Shown in pieces: positions 1 through 6,173 of a stretch of DNA of 11,166 nt (position 1 is its first letter; the number at the start of each line of letters is the position of its first letter). Source of the DNA: Spirochaetaceae bacterium (GTDB lineage: Bacteria; Spirochaetota; Spirochaetia; SZUA-6; Fen-1364); the NCBI GenBank assembly GCA_003141795.1, contig PLNO01000300.1:21496-32661 (forward strand). The letters are read 5' to 3'. A program made the position numbers and the translations under genes. The notes under the pieces are model-generated. The model made no database searches and was not told the DNA's origin. It saw only the letters and a list, made by a program, of their open reading frames with translations.

Positions 1-931
1 GTGCTGCAAGCCGGGACTGCGCGGGCCCGATCGACGCACGGAGCTCGCCCGACACGCGTCCCGAAAGCTCGAGGCGCAGCAGCGTGGTCTTCGAGTCAGG
101 CCCGGTGAATGTGGTCTCAAGCGCTGTGAGATCGGAGGCGTTTGCGATCCGCGCCTTTTGGTCGACGAATCGAAGGCGTCCGGTACGCACCGCCCGGGCG
201 CTCACCTTCCGGGAGTCGTCGAGATCGATGACGAAGGCGTACCCCTCGTGGGTGCAATCGAAGCCGTCAGGCTCGGGCGTACCGGCGCAGTAGATCCTGT
301 CCTGCGCACCGGGCGTCGCGGGGAAGCGCACGTGCGTGTGTCCCAGGAGCCAGAGGTCCATGCCCGCGTCCAGGAGCTCGCGCTGCCGCATGGGGTAGTA
401 GCGTCCGTCCATGTCCGGCGAATACCCCTCGAGGCTTCCGTGGGCAACACCGATAGGGTGGGCAGTGCCTGCCTCCCGCGATGCCGCGCTCACCCAGCCG
501 ATCACGTTCGTAGCGGAGTGTTTTGCCGTGCAGGGACCCGGGTACAGGCAGGCGTTCAGGTCGAAATGGGAGAGCGGATAGGGGCGTGCGCTGTCCAGCA
601 CGAGAAGCGAGCCGGCACCGGCGTCCTTGAACCGCGGCCACAGCTCATCGTCCGGGGCTATGAAGTCGTGATTGCCGGGCATCACCGCGACGAGCCGTCC
701 GGAAAACCCGCGGAGTGTTTCGGCCGCCCGCTGGATGTCGCGGCGGGCCACCGTCACCCTCTCGAACAGGTCCCCCGCGACGACGAGCAGGTCGCAGCGC
801 TCGGCGCCCGCCATCGCCACCATGCGCTCCAGGCAGGCGAACCTGGCCTCGACAAGCGCAGCCTGCGCCGCATCAGGATACCCCGCGAACTTCATTCCGA
901 GGTGAAGATCCGAGGTCAGGAAAATGCGCAT
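1..931 (-). CDS. SbcD/Mre11-type metallophosphoesterase (DNA exonuclease family), 3' end off window
   Basis: Predicted metal-dependent nuclease of the calcineurin-like phosphoesterase superfamily, closest in pattern to SbcD/Mre11/YhaO, which process DNA ends with an SMC-like partner. The reading frame stays open from ATG at 931 to the window edge, giving 310 residues. All superfamily metal-site blocks are visible: D8 and H10 (SDLHLG), D54 (GDLFE), N87-H88 (GNHD), H164 (VAHG), and H198/H200 (GHTH). The N-terminal MRIFLTSDLHLG is the canonical family start, which supports this ATG even though no clear Shine-Dalgarno precedes it. It begins 27 bases after the FKBP stop, so the two are probably co-transcribed. 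Family members usually run to roughly 350-420 residues, so only the C-terminal capping part should be missing. Its partner ATPase, if present, would lie beyond the left edge. A non-DNA phosphoesterase role cannot be excluded. Confidence 0.85.
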   Translation of the reverse strand, partial: MRIFLTSDLHLGMKFAGYPDAAQAALVEARFACLERMVAMAGAERCDLLVVAGDLFERVTVARRDIQRAAETLRGFSGRLVAVMPGNHDFIAPDDELWPRFKDAGAGSLLVLDSARPYPLSHFDLNACLYPGPCTAKHSATNVIGWVSAASREAGTAHPIGVAHGSLEGYSPDMDGRYYPMRQRELLDAGMDLWLLGHTHVRFPATPGAQDRIYCAGTPEPDGFDCTHEGYAFVIDLDDSRKVSARAVRTGRLRFVDQKARIANASDLTALETTFTGPDSKTTLLRLELSGRVSGELRASIGPAQSRLAA

Positions 932-958
932 GGCGGTGCGGAGGGGACCCTGCGGCCC

Positions 959-1510
959 CTACTTCTTGGCGGGCGTGGTCGAAGGCGGGGGCTGGACCGC
1001 CGCCAGCTCCTCTTTCGTCGCGTCTCGGATCTTCACGATCTCGACGGCGAAGGTGAGGTCTTTGCCTGCCAGCGGGTGGTTGAAGTCGACGCTGACCGTC
1101 TTGTCCTTGACGGCTGCAATGGTCACTGTCATCACGCCTGCCTGCGTCTGGACCTGAAAATGCTGTCCGACCGTGAGGCTCGCGTCCTTCGGGAACTGGT
1201 CCTTGGGGACTTCCTGCACCGCCGCCGGATCGTATTCACCGTACGCGTCTGCCGCCTTCACGGTGACCGTCTTCTTCTCACCGACCTTCAGGCCGACCAG
1301 ACCCTTTTCCAGCGCGGGGATCAGCTTTCCGACTCCCACCATGAACTCCAGCGGCTTTCCCGTTTCCGATTGGCTGAACACGCTTCCGTCAGCGAGCGTT
1401 CCCTTGTAGCTGATGGAGACGATCTTCTTGTCAGCGACTTTCGCAGGCGCGCACCCGACGACTGCCAGGACGAGGAGCAGGGGCAGCGCACCGAAAAGTA
1501 CCCTCTTCAT
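959..1510 (-). CDS. SlyD-type FKBP peptidyl-prolyl cis-trans isomerase, lipoprotein
   Basis: Predicted prolyl isomerase/chaperone of 183 residues, anchored to a membrane by lipid. Residues 1-20 form a short lipoprotein signal (MKR, hydrophobic stretch, VVGC lipobox with C20), and Ala at +2 would favour export to the outer membrane. The FKBP core begins near residue 30 (VSISYKGTLADG). The chaperone flap (IF domain) is inserted at about 92-146 and ends in the NHPLAGK motif (144-150), a hallmark of the SlyD branch. The histidine/cysteine-rich metal-binding tail of enteric SlyD is absent; instead there is a short Pro/Thr/Lys tail. ATG at 1510 is chosen because AGGAG lies 5 bases upstream and the signal peptide starts there; an in-frame start at 1630 would add a non-signal extension. 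SlyD proteins are normally cytosolic, so the export signal is the odd feature. It probably heads an operon with the downstream phosphoesterase. Confidence 0.92.
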   Translation of the reverse strand: MKRVLFGALPLLLVLAVVGCAPAKVADKKIVSISYKGTLADGSVFSQSETGKPLEFMVGVGKLIPALEKGLVGLKVGEKKTVTVKAADAYGEYDPAAVQEVPKDQFPKDASLTVGQHFQVQTQAGVMTVTIAAVKDKTVSVDFNHPLAGKDLTFAVEIVKIRDATKEELAAVQPPPSTTPAKK

Positions 1511-1541
1511 TGTCACTCCTTTGAGAAAAAATCGATCGTTG

Positions 1542-1570
1542 AGCATAATCCCCTTTATCGGAACGCGCAA
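1542..1570 (-). promoter_or_regulatory. Candidate sigma70 promoter for the FKBP gene
   Basis: Reading leftward, TTGCGC (1570-1565) is followed after 17 bases by TATGCT (1547-1542). They match the -35 and -10 consensus at three and four of six positions. Transcription would start near 1535 and give a leader of about 25 bases containing the AGGAG ribosome-binding site. Assigned by eye only. Confidence 0.35.
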
Positions 1571-1634
1571 GATCGTATGAGGTCTACGGCAGTGCCGCAG
1601 CACCGCGCACGCGGGCCCGGAGCGCAACAATCAC

Positions 1635-1666
1635 GATGACGACCAAACGTACGTTTCGTCGTCATC
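1635..1666. repeat. 32-bp near-perfect palindrome between divergent genes
   Basis: Fifteen of sixteen base pairs match about the centre at 1650/1651; the only mismatch is 1644 (C) against 1657 (C). The core AAACGTACGTTT is perfectly symmetric and the outer arms read GATGACGA and TCGTCATC. It lies about 125 bases before the FKBP start and 95 bases before the radical-SAM start, so it could be an operator for a dimeric regulator acting on both promoters. It has no adjacent T-run and does not look like an intrinsic terminator. Confidence 0.8.
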
Positions 1667-1674
1667 ACAGCATT

Positions 1675-1687
1675 CTCCGGTCCGGAG
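1675..1687. repeat. 13-bp perfect palindrome CTCCGG-T-CCGGAG
   Basis: Six-base arms around a single T, nine bases to the right of the 32-bp palindrome and upstream of the radical-SAM gene. It could be a second, smaller protein-binding site in the same divergent control region. A GC-rich chance dyad is the alternative. Confidence 0.45.
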
Positions 1688-1760
1688 CGGGCGCCGCGCG
1701 CACGCGGGCCCCGCGGCCCTTCCCCCCCGCGCGGCATCCGGGCTACTGTGGACGGACTCG

Positions 1761-4199
1761 ATGCAGCTCACATCGCTCCGCGATTTTAGACTGTACCTGC
1801 CGAACCCCGGATTTTCCAATCCGCCGTGGGGGGGAGCCGGATTCAAGGTCCTCATCCTGCGCCTCTCCCCGTTCGCCGACGTGCAGAGATCCACCCCGCA
1901 CCTCTTCCTCTATCGCGAAGTCCGGGCAGCCATGCCCGATGCGTTCATCGACATGGCCTTCCTCCCCTCCGAGCACGACGCTCTCGCGCTGGAAGGAGCG
2001 GGGCTCCCGCTCGCGCTCGGCACCCAGTCCCATGCACCGATCAAGGACTTCTCTCTCGTGCTTATCTCCAACTCATGGCTGCTGGAGCAGGTGAACCTCC
2101 CGTTCCTCCTCGCCCGCTCGGGCGTGCCGCTCTGGTCGAGTGAACGGGGAGAGGAATGGCCGCCGCTCGTCCTCGGGGGCTCCAACGTCAGCGCGGCCCA
2201 CGCGCTCGTTGCGGCATCGGGCGATTCGTTTGCCGATGCCTTCTTCTTCGGCGAGGGGGAAGGGTCGGTCGGCAGGATCGCGCGGCTCTGGAGGGACGGC
2301 GGGGGCGGGCCGCGGCGCGAGCGCCTCGCGGCCATCGCGGCGGAGGTGCCCGGCTTCTGGCCGGCGGGGGACCTCGCACGCGCGGCGCGCAAAGCCGTGG
2401 CTGACGTCGGCCGCGTGGCCGCGCCCCTGACAGCGGATGCCTCCGATGCGGCGGCGCCCGTTCTCCCCGGGCCCGAGGCCGCAACGGCGAGGCTTCCCAT
2501 CACGTTCGGATGCCCCTGCCTCTGCTCGTTCTGCTTCGAGGGCCACGACCGCGCGCCCTTCCGGGAAATACCGGCAGACCAGATACTGCTGAGCGCGCGC
2601 AGCCTGAAGCTCGCCACCGGCGCCGACACGCTGGAGATAGAGAGCTTCAACTTCAACACACACGCCGAGATCGACACGCTGCTCCTCGGCCTGCACAGGC
2701 TCTTCCACCGCGTGAACATGATGAGCCAGAGGGTAGACATCCTCGCGCGCACCGCGGGGTTGCTGGATCTGGAGATCGCCGCCGACAAGACGAGCTTCAC
2801 CCTCGGGGTGGAGGGGATCAGCGGGGCGATGCGCAGGTACCTGCACAAGAGCCTGGAGGACGGGGAGATCAGGCAGGTGCTGGAGGCGCTCCACGGCCGG
2901 AGGATCCGGGAGATCAAGCTCTTCTTCATCCTCACCGGCAGGGAGGGCGATGCCGACCTGGAGGAGTTCGCCGGCCTGGTGAAGTGGCTGCGTCAGACGC
3001 GGGAAAGATCCGAAGCGGCACCGCGCGTCGTCTTCAGCTTCGGATTCCTCGTGCGCATGCCGGCGACCCCGCTGCGCCATGATCCGCCCGTGCTCGACGA
3101 GCAGGCGTGGCGGCAGCCGGCGGGCAGGGTGAAATCGATCTGCGAAACGCACGGGTTCGAGTTCCGCCTCGCGCTCCCGTGGGCGGACTATGTCGCCACG
3201 CAGGCACTCGCCCTCGGGAGCCATGACCTCCACGAGCTCGTGGTGAGGCTTGCGGGATTCGGGTGCGTCTCCGATCGCGGCCTGGGCCCCGAGGCGACAC
3301 GGGCGGTCGCCGAATGGATCGACCAGCACCGCGATGGCCTCGAGGCCGAGAAGCCGCTCGGCGCCCGATTCGGTTTTCCGTTTCTCGAGACTGATGCCAC
3401 GCGCAAGCGCCTGTATTCCCAGTACGAGGCCGCGCGCGACGGAAGGGACGCAGGCTATTGCCGGCACGGCCTGCCCGGAACCGAAGCGTGCGCGACATGC
3501 ACGGGGTGCACGCGCGTGCCCCGCAGGGCCACGGCGATCACACCCGGCATGGCGCCAGCGGCACGGCGGCTTCATGAGCTCATGGAGCGGAAACATCACC
3601 TGCGGCCCGTGCTTGCGCGGGCCCGTCTCCCCCGGGAGAGCGCGGGGCTCGGATGCTCGTGGGCAGGGCCATGGCTCCTCCGCGCGGTTCTGGCGGCGCA
3701 TCCCGAGCAGACCGACAACGTCCTCTCTATCGAGGAGGCCTGGGTCCACGAGGTCCTCCCCGACGACGTTCCCTGGTTCGGTGAGACAATCGTGGCTATC
3801 ACGGCCTGGGACGTGCCGCTCCTCGTCTCGGCGCTCGACGCGCCCGGGAGCACCGTGGGCCCGCTCGTCTCCGCGCCTGCGGCGGCCGCCCAGGCCGGCA
3901 TCACGGCCCGCGTGACCCTGCCCCACGCGGAGTTTCCCGACCCCGGCTCGCGGCTTGCCGAAGCGCTGCGCGATATGCACGCGCCGGTGACCGTGCTGAG
4001 GGACGGGAAGAGGACGCGCTTCGTGCCGTCGGAGAAATCGCTGAAGAAGAAGCTATTGACGAAGGGGACCTGCGAGCGAACCGGGGAGGGGCATCGTCTT
4101 GAACTCGTGCTGGGGGGAAAGCCGTTCCTGGGAGAATGGCTTGCGTCGTTCTCGGGCCCGCAGGCCGTGCGCCGGGCGCTCGTGGAGTTCAGCCGGTAA
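1761..4199 (+). CDS. Large radical SAM protein of unknown function with a second cysteine cluster
   Basis: An 812-residue protein. The N-terminal third (about 28-190) looks like the Rossmann/B12-binding-like domain found before many radical-SAM cores, with LILRLSPF near the start, PLVLGGSN and FFFGEGEG. The radical-SAM core starts at C251 with CPCLCSFC: C251, C255 and C258 give the CX3CX2C ligands of the 4Fe-4S cluster, and C253 is an additional cysteine inside the loop. A second cluster, C567-x9-C577-x2-C580-x2-C583, follows the core and could bind another Fe-S cluster or zinc. The last 220 or so residues match no domain I recognise. ATG at 1761 is the only credible in-frame start near the domain boundary, but it lacks a Shine-Dalgarno, so the start is uncertain. 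The gene stands alone, divergent from the FKBP gene, and its end overlaps the convergent thioredoxin by 11 bases. Substrate and reaction are unknown. Confidence 0.85.
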   Translation: MQLTSLRDFRLYLPNPGFSNPPWGGAGFKVLILRLSPFADVQRSTPHLFLYREVRAAMPDAFIDMAFLPSEHDALALEGAGLPLALGTQSHAPIKDFSLVLISNSWLLEQVNLPFLLARSGVPLWSSERGEEWPPLVLGGSNVSAAHALVAASGDSFADAFFFGEGEGSVGRIARLWRDGGGGPRRERLAAIAAEVPGFWPAGDLARAARKAVADVGRVAAPLTADASDAAAPVLPGPEAATARLPITFGCPCLCSFCFEGHDRAPFREIPADQILLSARSLKLATGADTLEIESFNFNTHAEIDTLLLGLHRLFHRVNMMSQRVDILARTAGLLDLEIAADKTSFTLGVEGISGAMRRYLHKSLEDGEIRQVLEALHGRRIREIKLFFILTGREGDADLEEFAGLVKWLRQTRERSEAAPRVVFSFGFLVRMPATPLRHDPPVLDEQAWRQPAGRVKSICETHGFEFRLALPWADYVATQALALGSHDLHELVVRLAGFGCVSDRGLGPEATRAVAEWIDQHRDGLEAEKPLGARFGFPFLETDATRKRLYSQYEAARDGRDAGYCRHGLPGTEACATCTGCTRVPRRATAITPGMAPAARRLHELMERKHHLRPVLARARLPRESAGLGCSWAGPWLLRAVLAAHPEQTDNVLSIEEAWVHEVLPDDVPWFGETIVAITAWDVPLLVSALDAPGSTVGPLVSAPAAAAQAGITARVTLPHAEFPDPGSRLAEALRDMHAPVTVLRDGKRTRFVPSEKSLKKKLLTKGTCERTGEGHRLELVLGGKPFLGEWLASFSGPQAVRRALVEFSR

Positions 4200-4560
4200 C
4201 CCGCGCCTCCCGGGGCCAGTTCTCCTTGAGGTTCTGGAGGATCGCTTCGTAGGGGTAGGCGCCGGTGAGCCGCATGCGCGATTCACCCTTCCAGAACAGC
4301 ATGATCGTGGGGATCCCCTGCACCTCGTAGGTCTGTGCCACCTGCGGACGGCGATCGACGTTCACCTTGACGGTGAGGAGCCGGCCTGCGTACTCACGGG
4401 CGAGCCTCTCGATCGCGGGAGAGACGGTGCGGCAGGGACCGCACCATTCGGCCCAGAAATCGACGAGCACTGGCATGTCAGAAACGCGGATGAGCTCGAA
4501 AAACGACCCCGGGAGCCGCACCGCATGATCCCCATTCATCTCGACTAAGATACTCACCAT
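4189..4560 (-). CDS. Thioredoxin-family protein (WCGPC active site)
   Basis: A 123-residue single-domain thioredoxin, predicted cytosolic, which would reduce disulfides or pass electrons from thioredoxin reductase. The canonical redox motif WCGPC has C40 and C43, and the conserved cis-proline is P84 (GIPTIMLF). The fold-typical DFWAEWCGPC and GxPT elements are intact. About 20 residues precede the domain, with no signal peptide. ATG at 4560 lacks a good Shine-Dalgarno; an in-frame ATG at 4539 is an alternative that would remove seven residues. The frame stays open further upstream, but that extension is antisense to the HD gene and is not part of this protein. The stop lies inside the last codons of the convergent radical-SAM gene. 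Divergent from the HD-domain gene, with which it shares an 81-base control region. Confidence 0.93.
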   Translation of the reverse strand: MVSILVEMNGDHAVRLPGSFFELIRVSDMPVLVDFWAEWCGPCRTVSPAIERLAREYAGRLLTVKVNVDRRPQVAQTYEVQGIPTIMLFWKGESRMRLTGAYPYEAILQNLKENWPREARVTG

Positions 4561-4566
4561 TCCCGG

Positions 4567-4595
4567 TCTATGCAAACCCCGTGCCACGGGGCGAA
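4567..4595 (-). promoter_or_regulatory. Weak candidate promoter for the thioredoxin gene
   Basis: Reading leftward, TTCGCC (4595-4590), 17 bases, then CATAGA (4572-4567), each matching consensus at three of six positions. The ATG follows six bases later, which would make the transcript leaderless. The -35 element lies inside the overlapping dyads. Tentative. Confidence 0.2.
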
Positions 4596-4602
4596 TCGCC
4601 CC
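4577..4602. repeat. Two overlapping dyads sharing a central GGGG
   Basis: CCCCGTG-C-CACGGGG (4577-4591) and GGGGCGA-A-TCGCCCC (4588-4602) are both perfect seven-base dyads, and both use the same GGGG at 4588-4591. Only one could form at a time as a hairpin. They lie between the thioredoxin and HD-domain starts and overlap or abut both candidate promoters. This suits an operator, or alternating hairpins in a leftward or rightward transcript. Confidence 0.6.
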
Positions 4603-4606
4603 CTGC

Positions 4607-4635
4607 TTGCCGCCGCAGCCCCGCGTTGTTACTAT
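4607..4635 (+). promoter_or_regulatory. Candidate extended -10 promoter giving a leaderless HD-domain mRNA
   Basis: TTGCCG (4607-4612), a 17-base spacer, then TACTAT (4630-4635), preceded by TG at 4627-4628 as in extended -10 promoters. Six bases then separate it from the ATG at 4642, so the usual start seven bases after the -10 is the A of the start codon. This agrees with the complete lack of a Shine-Dalgarno there. Confidence 0.5.
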
Positions 4636-4641
4636 CGGCCC

Positions 4642-5235
4642 ATGTCCGAAGCACCGCACACACCGAATCGCCAGGAAGCAATGGCGCTGTTCCTGAAATA
4701 CAACCAGACCGAGGGCCTGCTCATGCACGCCCTCTCCGTGGAAGCCGTCATGCGGCATTTCGCCCGCACGTACGGTGAGGACGAGGAGAAATGGGGGATC
4801 ATCGGGCTCGTGCACGACATCGACTACGAGCGGTTCCCCGAGCAGCACTGCCACAAGTGCGTGGAGATCCTGAACGAGGCGGGGTGGCCCGAGGAGTACA
4901 CCCACGCCGTCGTGAGCCACGGCTGGTCGATCTGCTCGGAGGTCGAGCCCACGCACCGCATGGAGAAGGTGCTCTACGCGATCGACGAGCTCACCGGGCT
5001 CGTGAAGGCGTCGGCGCTCATGCGGCCGTCGCGGAGCGTGCTGGACATCGAGGCCTCGTCGGTGAAGAAGAAGTGGAAGGATGCCAAGTTCGCCGCCGGC
5101 GTCCGTCGTGACGTCATCGAGAAAGGCGCCGCCATGATGGGCGTAGAGATTCCCGAGCTGATCGCGGAGACCATACTGGGCATGCGCCCGGTGGCAAAGG
5201 AGATCGGGCTGGAGGGACACCCCTCTCAGGCCTGA
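4642..5235 (+). CDS. HD-domain (HDIG-type) metal-dependent phosphohydrolase
   Basis: A 197-residue single-domain protein of the HD superfamily, whose members hydrolyse phosphate esters of nucleotides and related compounds using one or two metal ions. The metal ligands can be followed: H29 (MHALSVEAVM), the H58-D59 pair (GLVHDIDYERFP), probably H88 or H93 in the following helices, and D115 (AIDELTGL). No signal peptide, transmembrane segment or partner domain is present. The start at 4642 is favoured because an extended -10 promoter ends six bases before it and the family fold begins soon after. There is no ribosome-binding site. The 3' end overlaps the convergent sugar kinase by 10 bases. It is divergent from thioredoxin, but this says little about substrate. 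The substrate is not predictable from the sequence. Confidence 0.88.
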   Translation: MSEAPHTPNRQEAMALFLKYNQTEGLLMHALSVEAVMRHFARTYGEDEEKWGIIGLVHDIDYERFPEQHCHKCVEILNEAGWPEEYTHAVVSHGWSICSEVEPTHRMEKVLYAIDELTGLVKASALMRPSRSVLDIEASSVKKKWKDAKFAAGVRRDVIEKGAAMMGVEIPELIAETILGMRPVAKEIGLEGHPSQA

Positions 5236-6170
5236 GACCGCTCCGCCTCCCCTGCGCGCGACGCGAAGAAGCTGTCCGCCTCCGCGCGCAGGGGGATCCC
5301 CTTCTGTCCGCCCGTGTGCGTGGCCTTCAGCGCTGCCACAGCGGCGGCGAACCTGATCCGTTCCGCTGTCGGCATTCCCTCGCTGAGGCCGGCGGCGTAC
5401 ACGCCGTGGAAAACGTCGCCGCAGCCGTTCGTGTCGACCGCCTTCACGCTGAAGGCGGGTTGATGGAACACCCTCCCCGGTTCCTCCGCGCTCATGTACC
5501 ACGAGCCCTGCTCGCTGTTCGTGATGACGACGGTTTTGCGATCCGGCTTCCACAGCGCGCGAACGATCCCCTGCGCATCGGAGGCGCCGGAGATCTTCTT
5601 CGCAAAGCCGTAGGGGAGGATGAGGTGATCGACGAGGCCGAGCAGGTCGCCGAACAACCCTCCGACGTCGCGCTCGAGGTCGGCCACCACCGGAATGCCC
5701 GCGGCCCGGGCGATGCGCGCGGCGCGGATCATGCCGGCAAGGCCCACGTGGTCCACCAGCAGCACGCGCGCCGAGTGAATCACCTCCTCGGGGGGCGCAT
5801 CGGGGTCGGCGCCGACGACGCCGTGGGCGTCGAAGAGGATCGTGCGCGTCTTCGTGCGGGTATCGACGAGGATCGTCGAATGGAAGGGACGCGTCCCCTC
5901 CTTCCGCACGACCCCGCTGACGGAAACTCCCTCCGCCTCGAAACCGTCGATGATGAACCGCGACAGCTCGTCGCTGCCCAGCGTGCCCGCGTAGGCGCAG
6001 GACTTTCCCATGCGGCGCGCGGCCACGAGGGCCGTTCCCGCCAGACCACCGCCGTGGCGCTCGCGCTTCTGGATCTGCCACTTGGAGTCCGGCGCGGGAA
6101 ACTCGTCGAGGAACAGGATGTCGTCGACGGCGACGGCACCCAGACCGAGGATGTCAACGTTGTCCGTCAC
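5226..6170 (-). CDS. PfkB/ribokinase-family sugar kinase
   Basis: A 314-residue carbohydrate kinase that should transfer phosphate from ATP to a sugar or sugar-acid hydroxyl in the cytoplasm. The N-terminal lobe starts with DILGLGAVAVDDI; the glycine-rich substrate element is GGGLAGTALVAA (40-51), where Thr46 appears to replace the Asn common in signature 1. The anion-hole/catalytic motif is DTNGCGD (246-252), with D252 as catalytic base and Cys250 where Ala is usual. The start is GTG at 6170, supported by GGAGGT five bases upstream. Only three bases separate it from the stop of the isomerase-like gene, so the pair is almost certainly translationally coupled. The stop overlaps the convergent HD-domain gene by 10 bases. 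The substrate is unknown: 2-keto-3-deoxygluconate kinase is one family option given the neighbour, ketose kinase another. Confidence 0.9.
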   Translation of the reverse strand: MTDNVDILGLGAVAVDDILFLDEFPAPDSKWQIQKRERHGGGLAGTALVAARRMGKSCAYAGTLGSDELSRFIIDGFEAEGVSVSGVVRKEGTRPFHSTILVDTRTKTRTILFDAHGVVGADPDAPPEEVIHSARVLLVDHVGLAGMIRAARIARAAGIPVVADLERDVGGLFGDLLGLVDHLILPYGFAKKISGASDAQGIVRALWKPDRKTVVITNSEQGSWYMSAEEPGRVFHQPAFSVKAVDTNGCGDVFHGVYAAGLSEGMPTAERIRFAAAVAALKATHTGGQKGIPLRAEADSFFASRAGEAERSQA

Positions 6171-6173
6171 TGC

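Larger units (their letters stand above)
1605..1711. repeat. 14-bp direct repeat flanking the palindrome
   Basis: GCGCACGCGGGCCC occurs at 1605-1618 and again at 1698-1711. The octamer CCGGAGCG is also present twice (1617-1624 and 1682-1689), in the opposite order relative to the longer repeat. The copies bracket the 32-bp palindrome but are not equally spaced from its centre. In such GC-rich sequence chance is possible, and no function is assigned. Confidence 0.5.

Noticed and set aside
1511..1630. N-terminal extension of the FKBP protein to a start at 1630
   Set aside because: It would bury the lipoprotein signal and ignore the AGGAG site directly before the ATG at 1510.
158..1639. Rightward open frame of 493 codons across the phosphoesterase and FKBP genes
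   Set aside because: It is antisense to two well-supported proteins, is Arg/His-rich, and shows no domain.
1698..1735. GC-only hairpin (GGGCC-CCGC-GGCCC at 1706-1719) followed by a C-run, considered as an RNA switch or terminator
   Set aside because: There is no U-run, no conserved riboswitch element that I recognise, and the surrounding bases are almost all G and C, so chance pairing is likely.
1555..2094. Short frames in both directions that each begin MTTKRTF
   Set aside because: The identical starts come from the two arms of the palindrome at 1635-1666. The rest of each frame is low-complexity or antisense, so these are not toxin or leader peptides.
2073..3980. Long leftward open frame of 635 codons opposite the radical-SAM gene
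   Set aside because: It has no recognisable motif, its composition is Arg/Gly/Pro/Glu-rich, and it is fully antisense to a protein with clear radical-SAM motifs. Long shadow frames are expected in GC-rich DNA.
4189..6081. Leftward open frame of 630 codons ending in thioredoxin
   Set aside because: Only the last 123 codons encode a real domain. The upstream part is antisense to the HD-domain gene and out of frame with the kinase, so it is not a thioredoxin fusion.
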